Position numbers and translations under genes: made by a program. Positions 1 through 7,260 of a DNA stretch of 64,000 bases are shown here, piece by piece. Source of the stretch: Nonomuraea soli. GTDB taxonomy: Bacteria; Actinomycetota; Actinomycetes; Streptosporangiales; Streptosporangiaceae. Under the pieces are notes generated by a model, which was given only the letters and a program-made list of their open reading frames with translations, made no database searches and was not told the origin of the DNA. The DNA is taken from assembly GCF_013761175.1 (NCBI RefSeq), contig NZ_JACDUR010000004.1:372001-436000 (forward strand), written 5' to 3'. Numbering within the stretch: position 1 is the stretch's first letter; each line of letters begins with the position of its first letter.

Positions 1-942
1 GGCGACGGTCATGGCGCCGAAGGTCGTGTTGCACGAGTGCGCGAACGCGTCGCGGAAGGGCAGTGTGCCGTAGTCGCGGAATTTGGCGTTGTGGAACGGG
101 AAGCCGCCGATGTTCTGCTCGGCCGGGCATTGCACGGTCTGTTCGGCGGAGACGCCGTCGGCGACGAGGGCGGAGGCGGTGACGACCTTGAAGGTCGATC
201 CGGGCGGGTATTTGCCCATCAGCGCCCGGTCGAAGCCGCCCCGGTTGTTGACCACTGCGAGGATCTCGCCGGTCGACGAGCGCAGGGCGACGAGGGAGGC
301 GGGTGCGTCCACGTCCTCCAGGGCTCGGGCTCCGGCGCGGTGCACGCGCAGGTCGAGTGTGGTGCGGATGGACGGGCGATTCTTGACGGAGGTGGCGGCG
401 AGGGTCCTGACCAGCCGGTCGCCCTGGTAGACGGCCAGCCGCGAGCTGCTGGCGCCGCCGTCTTCGTCCTTCAGCCCGGCGACGATCTGCTGGACCGATC
501 CCGGGACGTCGCCCGTGTCGATCCTGGCTCCGGTGGCCGACAGGATGGGCACCTTCTCCTGCGAGGTGAGCAGCCGCAGGCGCCGTCCCGGCTTGAGGTC
601 GGGCTGGATGGTGGCGGGTGTCCAGGACACCTTCCAGGTGCGGTCGTGCTCGATGAGGGTCAGCTTGTGCGTGTAGGAGAGCGTGCCGACGCGTGCGGTG
701 AAGGCGCCGTCGGCTCCTGCTTCGATGGTCATCTTCGGCAGCCCCCGGTGCCAGGGGACGAAGTCGGCGGGTGGCTCGGCCACCAGGGCCTTCATCGCCG
801 GATAGTCTCGCCGCCCCCAGGCCGACAGGTAGGCGGCGGCGGTCTCCTCGGGGGATCCTTCGGTCCTGGTGAACCATACGACCCCCGCGGCGGCGACCAG
901 AGGCACCACCAGCCCTGCTGCGATGTAACGTCCCTTCCCCAT
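1..942 (-). CDS. Penicillin-binding protein, MecA-N type (C-terminus cut by window edge)
   Basis: The frame is open from an ATG at 942 to base 1 (314 codons, no stop), so the gene runs off the left edge. Residues 1-25 hold a basic start and one hydrophobic segment (signal anchor). Residues about 30-115 look like the NTF2-like MecA N-terminal domain, followed by a linker/dimer domain and the start of a transpeptidase domain. The acylation motif S249-T-F-K252 sits in a PPGSTFK context and the second motif S303-C-N305 is intact; the KTG motif would lie outside the window. By family it is a peptidoglycan transpeptidase acting outside the membrane. It is divergent from a LysR gene, an arrangement like regulated beta-lactam-response loci. 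Full-length relatives have roughly 480-620 residues, so about a third or more is missing. Confidence 0.9.
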   Translation of the reverse strand, partial: MGKGRYIAAGLVVPLVAAAGVVWFTRTEGSPEETAAAYLSAWGRRDYPAMKALVAEPPADFVPWHRGLPKMTIEAGADGAFTARVGTLSYTHKLTLIEHDRTWKVSWTPATIQPDLKPGRRLRLLTSQEKVPILSATGARIDTGDVPGSVQQIVAGLKDEDGGASSSRLAVYQGDRLVRTLAATSVKNRPSIRTTLDLRVHRAGARALEDVDAPASLVALRSSTGEILAVVNNRGGFDRALMGKYPPGSTFKVVTASALVADGVSAEQTVQCPAEQNIGGFPFHNAKFRDYGTLPFRDAFAHSCNTTFGAMTVA

Positions 943-1019
943 GACCCCAGAGGACACCAGAGACCGGACATTGATGTCCAATATCGATATCAGCCCCAGA
1001 GTCATATAAAAATGGATAT
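943..1019. promoter_or_regulatory. Divergent promoter region with a LysR-type operator candidate
   Basis: This 77-bp AT-richer spacer separates the PBP gene from the LysR gene. It holds a perfect 10-bp palindrome ATATCGATAT at 981-990 and a TATAAA-like element near 1005. LysR proteins usually bind T-N11-A palindromes in just such divergent spacers. No clear Shine-Dalgarno sequence precedes the LysR ATG, so a short-leader or leaderless transcript is possible. Confidence 0.45.
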
Positions 1020-1928
1020 ATGGACCTGGTCAGGCACCTCCGCTACTTCGTGGTCGTCGCCGAGGAACTGCACTTCGGCAACGCCGCGATCCGGCTCGGC
1101 ATGGCCCAGCCGCCCCTCAGCCAGCGCATCAAGCGCCTCGAGACCGAGCTCGGCACCCGCCTGTTCGACCGCTCCGCCCGCCAGGTGCGCCTGACGGAGG
1201 CCGGCAGGCTCCTGCTCGGCGAGGCGCGCGAGATCGTCGCCCGCGTCGACCGGCTCAAGGAGCTGGCGCGCACCGGCGAGGGCACGGTGCTCAAGGTCGG
1301 TGTGCCGCCCGACCTGGCCGCCGCCGTGATCGCCGAGCTGGTGGCGGCCTTCCGCGAGGACAACCCGGAGGTACGGCTGGCGCCGGTGGAGCTGTGGACG
1401 GCCGAGCAGGTCGCGGCGCTGGCCGACGGGACGATCGACGCGGGCCTGGTCAGGCATCCGATCACCGCGGCGGGCCTGGGCTTCGGCCCGGCGCTGGTCC
1501 AGGTGCCCGGCGTGCTGCTGGCGGAGCAGGACCCGCTGGCGCGCTTCCGCGAGGTGCACCTGGCCGACCTGGCGGGGCGCGATCTGCTCATGCCTCCCGA
1601 GGACGGGCTGCTCGCGGAGACCCTGGCCGAGTGCCGCCGGCGCGGGTTCGTGCCCGCCCAGCTCCACCACGGTGTCGGGCTCGGGCTGGTGCTGGCGGGG
1701 GCGGCGGTGTCGTTCGGTGCTCCCGCCCAGGTGCCGGGGCTGGCGTGGCGACCGCTGCTCGGCTCGCCGCTCGCGTGGCGGGTCTCTACCGCCTGGCGTG
1801 CGGAGACGCCTATGATCGCCCAGTTCGCGGCGGCAGCCGTACGGACCTTGAAAGGCAGGGCCGGGATGAGCGATGAGGGTTCCGCGCCCGCGCGGCGGGT
1901 CAGCGGCCGTCCGGGGTTCCTGTCGTGA
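1020..1928 (+). CDS. LysR family transcriptional regulator
   Basis: This 302-residue protein has the usual LysR length. Residues 1-60 form the winged helix-turn-helix (RHLRYFVVVAEELHFGNAA, then SQRIKRLETELGTRLF), followed by the linker helix and a periplasmic-binding-like effector domain from about residue 85. It is divergent from the PBP gene and lies head-to-tail with a serine hydrolase of the beta-lactamase fold, which recalls the ampR-ampC layout. I infer, but cannot show, that it controls one or both neighbours in response to wall fragments or another ligand. The C-terminal 20 residues after the last conserved helix run through a low-complexity stretch into a 36-bp tandem repeat. Confidence 0.9.
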   Translation: MDLVRHLRYFVVVAEELHFGNAAIRLGMAQPPLSQRIKRLETELGTRLFDRSARQVRLTEAGRLLLGEAREIVARVDRLKELARTGEGTVLKVGVPPDLAAAVIAELVAAFREDNPEVRLAPVELWTAEQVAALADGTIDAGLVRHPITAAGLGFGPALVQVPGVLLAEQDPLARFREVHLADLAGRDLLMPPEDGLLAETLAECRRRGFVPAQLHHGVGLGLVLAGAAVSFGAPAQVPGLAWRPLLGSPLAWRVSTAWRAETPMIAQFAAAAVRTLKGRAGMSDEGSAPARRVSGRPGFLS

Positions 1929-1982
1929 GCCTCGGAAGGGATGGGGCCGGGGTTTCCGTCGTGAACCTCGAAAGGGAGTTCC
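1911..1982 (+). repeat. Imperfect 36-bp tandem duplication at the LysR / serine hydrolase junction
   Basis: Two adjacent 36-bp units (1911-1946 and 1947-1982) share CCGGGGTT, GTCGTGA and a CTCG-AAGGGA core with only a few mismatches over the first 31 bases. A looser third copy of the AAAGG-AG-CCGG-ATG part lies near 1845-1868. The unit is 12 codons long, so it keeps frame. The second copy provides the AAAGGGAG ribosome-binding site used by the downstream ATG at 1985. Confidence 0.7.
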
Positions 1983-1984
1983 GG

Positions 1985-2809
1985 ATGGCCGGGGTCGACG
2001 GCTGGCTGCACGCCGTCGATCTCGACAGCGGCGCGCAGGTGGGGCACGGGCCCGACACGCCCGTGGTCACAGCCTCGATCTTCAAGGTGCCGCTGCTGGT
2101 CGAGCTGGCCAGGCAGGCCGACGCGGGCGTGCTCGACTGGGCCGAGCAGGTCACCGTCACCGACGCCGACCGGGTCTTCGGCCCGACCGGGGTCTCTGCC
2201 TTCCTCGACGACGCCACGCTGTCGCTGCGCGACCTGGCCCTGCTGATGATCGCGCTGAGCGACAACACCGCCGCCGACCTGCTGCTGGCCAGGGTCGGAG
2301 CGGACCGGGTCAACGCCATGCTGGACGGCTTCGGGTTCACCGGGACACGCGTGGTGTCGGGCGCGGCCGGGCTGTTCCAGAGCACGGTCGAGGACGTGGG
2401 CAGGGCCTGGCCGGTGGTCGATCCGGAGGAGGTCGCCAGGCTCCGGGTCCTGGACCCGGCGCAGACCAACCGCAGCACGCCCCGGGAGTGCACGGGCCTG
2501 CTCGAACTCATCTGGACCGACCGTGCCGCCTCTCCGGAGCGGAGCGCCTGGATGCGCACGGTGCTGGGCCGCCAGGTCTGGCCGCACCGGCTGGCCTCCG
2601 GATTCCCGTACGACGATGTGGGCGTCTCGGGCAAGACAGGCACGCTGCCGACGGTGCGCAACGAGATCGGCGTGGTGGAGTACCCCGACGGGGGCAGGTA
2701 CGCGGTGGCGGTCTTCACGCGTGCGCATTCCACGGCCTACAACCAGCCGAGGGCCGACGCGGTCATCGGTACGGCGGCGCGTATGGCGGTGGACCACCTA
2801 CGTGGGTAA
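1985..2809 (+). CDS. Beta-lactamase-fold serine hydrolase (class A-like, no omega-loop Glu)
   Basis: This 274-residue protein carries the active-site series of the class A beta-lactamase/DD-peptidase fold: S31-I-F-K34, an SDN motif (LSDNTAAD) and KTGT (GKTGTLPTV). The usual ExxLN omega-loop is not recognisable; the corresponding stretch reads LDPAQTNRSTP, so hydrolytic deacylation of beta-lactams is doubtful. I see no signal peptide, so it is probably cytoplasmic or non-classically exported. The start at 1985 is chosen for the AAAGGGAG seven bases upstream; GTG 1925 and GTG 1961 are in frame and would add residues encoded by the tandem repeat. It follows the LysR gene closely and may be co-transcribed. 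An esterase or peptidase role is equally possible. Confidence 0.85.
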   Translation: MAGVDGWLHAVDLDSGAQVGHGPDTPVVTASIFKVPLLVELARQADAGVLDWAEQVTVTDADRVFGPTGVSAFLDDATLSLRDLALLMIALSDNTAADLLLARVGADRVNAMLDGFGFTGTRVVSGAAGLFQSTVEDVGRAWPVVDPEEVARLRVLDPAQTNRSTPRECTGLLELIWTDRAASPERSAWMRTVLGRQVWPHRLASGFPYDDVGVSGKTGTLPTVRNEIGVVEYPDGGRYAVAVFTRAHSTAYNQPRADAVIGTAARMAVDHLRG

Positions 2810-2857
2810 CCCGATATGTGTGCCCCCATGATGACTTCGCACGAAGGGCAGGCCAGG

Positions 2858-4804
2858 ATGGGACATATGGTTGCTGAAGGCGAGCTGCTCTGGGAGCCCA
2901 CGGAAGAGGCCGTCGCGCAGGCCAGGATCACGCGCTACTTCCAGGCGCGCGGCCTGAGCGACTACGAGCAGGCATGGCAGTGGTCCGTGGACGATCCAGA
3001 GACGTTCTGGAGCTCCATCTGGGACCACTTCGACGTGATCGGTGAGCGTGGTGACGGGCCCGTCATCACTGGGACGATGCCCGCGGCCGAATGGTTCACC
3101 GGCAGTAGCCTCAATTACGCCGAGAACGCGCTCCGTCACCGTGAGGGCAAGGCGGTCGTCTTCCGGTCCGAGCACGGCGTACGGCAGGAGCTGTCCTGGC
3201 AGGAGTTGCGCGGCGAGGTCGCCCGGGTGCGCACCGGCCTGGTCAAGCTGGGTGTCGGCCGCGGTGACCGGGTCGCCGCCTACCTGCCGAACATCCCGCA
3301 GGCGCTTGTCGCGTTCCTGGCCACCGCCTCCTTGGGGGCGATCTGGTCGGCGGCCTCGCCCGACTTCGGCGTGCCCAGCGTGGTCGACCGGTTCACCCAG
3401 ATCGAGCCCAAGGTCCTCATCGCCGTCGACGGCTACCACTACAACGGCAGGAGCTTCGACCGCTCGCAGGCCGTCCACGACATCGCCGCGGCGCTTCCGT
3501 CGTTGCGCGCGACCGTCTGGATCCCGTACCTGACGGCCGCCGAGGAGCACCGCCCGCCGCAGCAGGCCGAGCCGGCGCCCGGTCACGGCTCGGCGCTGCC
3601 CAGCGGCGAGGTCATCGGCTGGGAGGGGCTGCGCCAGGAGGAGGGGCCGCTGGAGTTCGAGCGCGTGCCCTTCGGCCACCCCTTGTGGATCGTGTACTCC
3701 AGCGGCACCACCGGCCTGCCCAAGCCGATCGTGCACGGCCACGGCGGCGTGGTGCTCGAACACGTCAAGGCGCTCAGCTTCCACCAGGATCTGGGCGAGG
3801 GCGATGTGTTCTTCTGGTACACCACCACCGGCTGGATGATGTGGAACTACCTCGTCGGCGCCCTGCTGGTGGGAGCGGTTCCGATCCTCTACGACGGGGC
3901 TCCGGGCGACCTGTGGGCGCTGGCGCGCGAGGAGGGCGTCAGCTACATGGGCGTCGGCGCGCCGTACATCCTGGCCTGCATGAAGTCCGGCGCCAAGCCC
4001 GACGGGCTGCGGCTGCGCGGGCTGGGCTCCACCGGCTCGCCGCTGCCGCCCGAGGGCTTCGCCTGGGTGGCCGAGAACCTTCCCGGCGTGCCGGTCGGCT
4101 CGTTCTCCGGCGGCACCGACGTCTGCACCGGCTTCGTCGGCTGGACGCCGCTGCACCCGGTGCGCGCGGGTGTCATCTCGTGCCGGTCGCTGGGCGCGCG
4201 CGTCAAGTCCCTCGACCCGTCGGGCAAGCCGGTGATCGGCGAGGTGGGGGAGCTGGTGGTGACGCGGCCCATGCCGTCGATGCCGGTCATGTTCTGGAAC
4301 GACCCCGACGGGTCGCGCTATCGCGACAGCTACTTCGACGTCTACCAGGGGATCTGGCGGCACGGCGACTGGATCAAGATCAACGACGACGGCTCGTGCG
4401 TCATCTACGGCCGCTCGGACTCCACGCTCAACCGCGGCGGCGTGCGCATGGGCACCAGCGAGTTCTACCGGGTCGTCGAGCGCTTCCCCGAGATCGCCGA
4501 CTCGCTCGTCATCGACACCGGCCAGCTCGGTCAGGACGGCAGGCTGCTGCTCTACGTGACCATGGTCGAGGGCGCCACGCTCAGGGACGACCTGGTCATG
4601 ACCCTGCGCCGCACCCTGCGCGAGGAACTGTCGCCGCGGCACGTGCCCGACCAGATCATCGAGGTGCCCGGCATCCCGCGCACCCTGTCGGGCAAGAAAC
4701 TGGAGGTGCCGGTGAGGAAGATCCTGCTCGGCACCCCCGTGGAGGAGGCGGCCAACCGGGACGCGATGGCCAATCCCGACGTTCTACGCTTCTTCCGCCC
4801 CTAG
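2858..4804 (+). CDS. aacS: Acetoacetyl-CoA synthetase
   Basis: About 648 residues, the normal length for acetoacetate-CoA ligase of the ANL adenylating superfamily. It activates acetoacetate with ATP and CoA in the cytosol, letting ketone bodies or polyester breakdown products enter acetyl-CoA metabolism. The phosphate-binding motif YSSGTTGLPKP, the STGSPLPPEGF stretch, the hinge motif YGRSDSTLNRGGVRMGTSE and the C-terminal lysine region (SGKKLEVPVRK) are present. The N-terminal ACAS-N part (WSVDDPETFW) is typical. ATGs at 2816, 2828, 2858 and 2867 are all in frame; 2858 is preferred for the upstream GAAGGG. Its 3' end overlaps the convergent GNAT gene by 21 bases. Confidence 0.93.
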   Translation: MGHMVAEGELLWEPTEEAVAQARITRYFQARGLSDYEQAWQWSVDDPETFWSSIWDHFDVIGERGDGPVITGTMPAAEWFTGSSLNYAENALRHREGKAVVFRSEHGVRQELSWQELRGEVARVRTGLVKLGVGRGDRVAAYLPNIPQALVAFLATASLGAIWSAASPDFGVPSVVDRFTQIEPKVLIAVDGYHYNGRSFDRSQAVHDIAAALPSLRATVWIPYLTAAEEHRPPQQAEPAPGHGSALPSGEVIGWEGLRQEEGPLEFERVPFGHPLWIVYSSGTTGLPKPIVHGHGGVVLEHVKALSFHQDLGEGDVFFWYTTTGWMMWNYLVGALLVGAVPILYDGAPGDLWALAREEGVSYMGVGAPYILACMKSGAKPDGLRLRGLGSTGSPLPPEGFAWVAENLPGVPVGSFSGGTDVCTGFVGWTPLHPVRAGVISCRSLGARVKSLDPSGKPVIGEVGELVVTRPMPSMPVMFWNDPDGSRYRDSYFDVYQGIWRHGDWIKINDDGSCVIYGRSDSTLNRGGVRMGTSEFYRVVERFPEIADSLVIDTGQLGQDGRLLLYVTMVEGATLRDDLVMTLRRTLREELSPRHVPDQIIEVPGIPRTLSGKKLEVPVRKILLGTPVEEAANRDAMANPDVLRFFRP

Positions 4805-5422
4805 GAACGGCAGGCACGCCTCCAGGCCGTGGATCTCGATGTCCGGCCTGGGGGTCCAGTCCTGCACGGCAAGGCGGAACAGCCTGACGTTGACGCGCCT
4901 GCCCTGCCGGTTGTGGGTGCGCATGCCGTCCTCGTGGTAGCCGAGCTTGCGGGTCACTCCCAGCGAGGCCAGGTTGTCCTCGAAGACGTCGGTGGTGGCG
5001 TAGTCGGCCTTCAGCCCGGCGAAGGCCAGGTGGAGGATGGCGCCGCGCATCTCGGTGCCGATGCCCTGCCCCTGGAACCTCCTGCCGATCCACGAGCCCG
5101 ACAGCACCTCCTTGCGCACGGCGAAGTCGGAGGCGGTCAGGCCCTGGAAGCCGATGGCCCGGCCGTCGTGGACGACGGCCAGTTCCAGGCTCCAGTCCTC
5201 GGGCGTGACGCCGCCCCACAGGCGGAACTGGTGCTGGATCACGCTGAGTGCCCGCTTGCCCGGCGTGGTGTCGCTCCACGGGAAGGTGAAGGGCATGAAT
5301 CCCGGCTCGTGCACTCCCTCGGCGGCCACGTCGGCGATCTGCTCGAGGTCATCGAGGCTCGGGAACCGCAACTCCAGCCGAGGCGTGGTGAGCTTCAGAT
5401 CGAACAGAGGGAAGTGCCGCAT
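4784..5422 (-). CDS. GNAT family N-acetyltransferase (RimJ/RimL type)
   Basis: A 212-residue protein that opens with LTTPRLELR, the hallmark of the RimJ/RimL branch of GNAT enzymes, and carries the acetyl-CoA pyrophosphate loop as RRFQGQGIGTEMR. The substrate could be a protein N-terminus, an antibiotic or a small amine; the sequence does not decide. Its start region lies inside the 3' end of the STAS gene on the same strand (74-base overlap), so the two are probably translated from one message. It converges on acetoacetyl-CoA synthetase with overlapping ends. Confidence 0.85.
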   Translation of the reverse strand: MRHFPLFDLKLTTPRLELRFPSLDDLEQIADVAAEGVHEPGFMPFTFPWSDTTPGKRALSVIQHQFRLWGGVTPEDWSLELAVVHDGRAIGFQGLTASDFAVRKEVLSGSWIGRRFQGQGIGTEMRGAILHLAFAGLKADYATTDVFEDNLASLGVTRKLGYHEDGMRTHNRQGRRVNVRLFRLAVQDWTPRPDIEIHGLEACLPFLGAEEA

Positions 5423-5747
5423 TGGTGAAGTGTGCCAGGTCAGTCCACCTGTAGGCGAAATGATTATGCATGCGCGTCAGCTCCAGCAGCCGCATCACGG
5501 ACGGCGCCGGGTCGAGCAGGAGCAGGCTCTCGGTCCTGTGCGCGATCCGCACCAGCGCCGTCAGCCCGGCCGCGTCCATGAAGGTGACGTGCGAGAGCGA
5601 CAGTCTGATGTGCCGCGCCCTGGTGGCCGCGACCACCATCATCAAATGGCTGGTCGAGGAGACGTCGAACTCCCCCGCCACCAGCAGCAACGCCGTGTCG
5701 TCGACGCTGTGGATCTCAATGCGAAGGCCCATGGCCGCTCCAGACAT
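5349..5747 (-). CDS. STAS-domain protein (anti-sigma factor antagonist-like)
   Basis: A 132-residue cytoplasmic protein with one STAS domain (residues about 6-105; LLLVAGEFDVSSTSHL, then LSLSHVTFMDAAGLTALV). In active antagonists the loop after the second strand is D-S-x-G with a phosphorylatable serine; here it is D-A-A-G, so the usual switch residue is lost. The protein may be a constitutive partner, or a sensor scaffold, rather than a kinase-controlled antagonist. It sits downstream of two GAF-ANTAR genes on the same strand and overlaps the GNAT gene. An in-frame ATG at 5732 (MGLRIEIHS) is an alternative start. Confidence 0.82.
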   Translation of the reverse strand: MSGAAMGLRIEIHSVDDTALLLVAGEFDVSSTSHLMMVVAATRARHIRLSLSHVTFMDAAGLTALVRIAHRTESLLLLDPAPSVMRLLELTRMHNHFAYRWTDLAHFTNAALPSVRSEAHHASAGVAVPEPR

Positions 5748-5789
5748 GCCGTTGGCGGAAGGCCGCCGGGGTCTGGAGCGGTTGGTCGG

Positions 5790-6527
5790 TCAGGTATTGC
5801 TGTCTGTAGTCGTACCAGGTTGCGGAGCGCGCTGCCACCCCTTCCCCTCGATCACCGCGAGAGCGATGTCCGAGAGGCGGTGGTTGCCGCTCCTGGCGAA
5901 GCGGCGCAGCTCTTCGAAGGCGGCGTCCACGGTGGTGTCCATCCGTTCCGCCAGGACACCCTTGGCCTGCTCGATGACGACGCGGCTGTGCAGGGCGTGC
6001 TGGAGCTGCTCGGCCACCAGCTCGCGCTGCCTGGCCGTACGCTCCTGCAGGATCCCGATCGTCGCCACGTCGGCCAGCGCCTGCGCGATGCGCACCTCGG
6101 TCTCTCCGAGGGGCGCCGGCGAGGCGCGGAAGAGGTTGAGCGCGCCGATCACGGAGCCCTGGTGCCTCATGGGCAGCGCGCACACCGAGGCGAAGCCCGC
6201 CCGCTGGGCCGCCCGCGAGAACGAGGGCCAGCGCCTGGGCTCGGTCGCGGTGAAGTCGACCCGCTGGCCGCTGCGATAACACTCGACGCACGGCCCCTCG
6301 TCGGCCTGCAGCTGGAACAGTTCCAGCACCCTGGCCTGCTCGGAGGAGGCGGCGACGAGCTGCAGGCGTTCGCGGTTGCCCGCCAGCAGCAGTCCCGCCG
6401 CGTCGACCGCCAGCAACGAAACGCAGTGGCCGGTGAGGCCTTCGAGGAAGTCGATGACGTCGAAGTCCTCGACGAGCGTGTCGGCCAGGCCCACGAAGGC
6501 GTCGGCCAGTTCGGCGTCCCTGCTCAT
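5790..6527 (-). CDS. GAF and ANTAR domain protein (RNA-binding antiterminator candidate)
   Basis: A 245-residue cytoplasmic sensor. An N-terminal GAF domain (about residues 10-165) would bind a small ligand. The C-terminal ANTAR domain (about residues 175-230; SRVVIEQAKGVLAERM, then LRRFARSGNHRLSDIA) belongs to the family that binds paired RNA hairpins to prevent transcription termination. Its ATG overlaps the stop of the second GAF-ANTAR gene by four bases (ATGA), so translation is probably coupled. With the STAS gene this makes a three-gene signalling operon. Which RNA it binds cannot be read from the window. Confidence 0.9.
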   Translation of the reverse strand: MSRDAELADAFVGLADTLVEDFDVIDFLEGLTGHCVSLLAVDAAGLLLAGNRERLQLVAASSEQARVLELFQLQADEGPCVECYRSGQRVDFTATEPRRWPSFSRAAQRAGFASVCALPMRHQGSVIGALNLFRASPAPLGETEVRIAQALADVATIGILQERTARQRELVAEQLQHALHSRVVIEQAKGVLAERMDTTVDAAFEELRRFARSGNHRLSDIALAVIEGKGWQRAPQPGTTTDSNT

Positions 6528-7237
6528 GACCGGCCTCCTTCCGTGAATCTCAGGCGGCGCTCCAGCACCCTGCGCGACACCTCCGACAGGCGCATCTCGT
6601 GCTCGCGCGCGTACTGACGCAGGTGCACGAAGGCCTGTTCCAGGCTGACCCCCAGCTGGACCGAGACCATCCCGGTGGCCTGGTGGGTCTCGATGGCGCC
6701 GGTGTCGGCCTCGGGGTAGTAGGCGGCGCCCGACAACATCACCTCGAGCAGCCCGCCGGCCAGCCCGAGTGCCTGGCCCCAGGCCCAGCGCGACAACCCT
6801 CCCGGCCTGGTTCGATACAGGGAGACCCCGCCGAGCCGGATGGCTCCCTCACGGAGTGGCAAGACGAAAACGGCGCGTACCCCGCTGCCGAGCGCCCCCA
6901 GGGTGAAATCGGGCCAGCGGGTCTGGAAATGGGTGAGGTCGAGGTCCGTCGCCGCCACCGGGCCTCCGGTGCGCCAGGCGTCGAGTGCCGGTCCCTCACC
7001 GAGCGTCGACTGCATGTCCTCCAGCCGGTCGGCCAGATCGTCGCTGCTGTAGAGCAGCGACAGGGACTGGCCACCCACCCACGCGGCCACGGCGTCCATG
7101 CCGAGCGCATCTTGGGCCGTGGCGCACAGGCGAGAGATCACAGCTTGCTCGGCAGCACCGACCGCGACTGTCATTGACCCCGCCTCGTCCCGCTTCTCCT
7201 CCTGACCGGACGTTGATTGATTGACCGTCATGACCAT
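6524..7237 (-). CDS. GAF and ANTAR domain protein, second paralogue
   Basis: About 237 residues with a GAF-like domain (STLGEGPALDAWRTGG region) and a C-terminal ANTAR domain (IETHQATGMVSVQLGVS, then LRQYAREHEMRLSEVSRRV). It is clearly related in plan to its downstream neighbour but diverged in sequence, so the two may form a heterodimer or answer different signals. The start at 7237 is preferred because an AGGG lies eight bases upstream; ATGs at 7231 and 7174 (MTVAVGA) are in frame, the last also with a purine-rich leader. The stop overlaps the next start by four bases. Confidence 0.87.
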   Translation of the reverse strand: MVMTVNQSTSGQEEKRDEAGSMTVAVGAAEQAVISRLCATAQDALGMDAVAAWVGGQSLSLLYSSDDLADRLEDMQSTLGEGPALDAWRTGGPVAATDLDLTHFQTRWPDFTLGALGSGVRAVFVLPLREGAIRLGGVSLYRTRPGGLSRWAWGQALGLAGGLLEVMLSGAAYYPEADTGAIETHQATGMVSVQLGVSLEQAFVHLRQYAREHEMRLSEVSRRVLERRLRFTEGGRS

Positions 7238-7260
7238 CACGACTGCCCTGAAATGCGGGT

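Noticed and set aside
37..1194. 385-codon plus-strand frame at the window start
   Set aside because: Shadow of the minus-strand PBP gene, whose SxxK and SxN motifs and continuous frame are clear.
1985..2809. True class A beta-lactamase (resistance gene)
   Set aside because: The ExxLN omega-loop and a signal peptide are missing, so beta-lactam hydrolysis is not supported.
2798..4642. 614-codon minus-strand frame over acetoacetyl-CoA synthetase
   Set aside because: No recognisable domain, His/Asp/Gly-rich composition typical of antisense GC-rich DNA.
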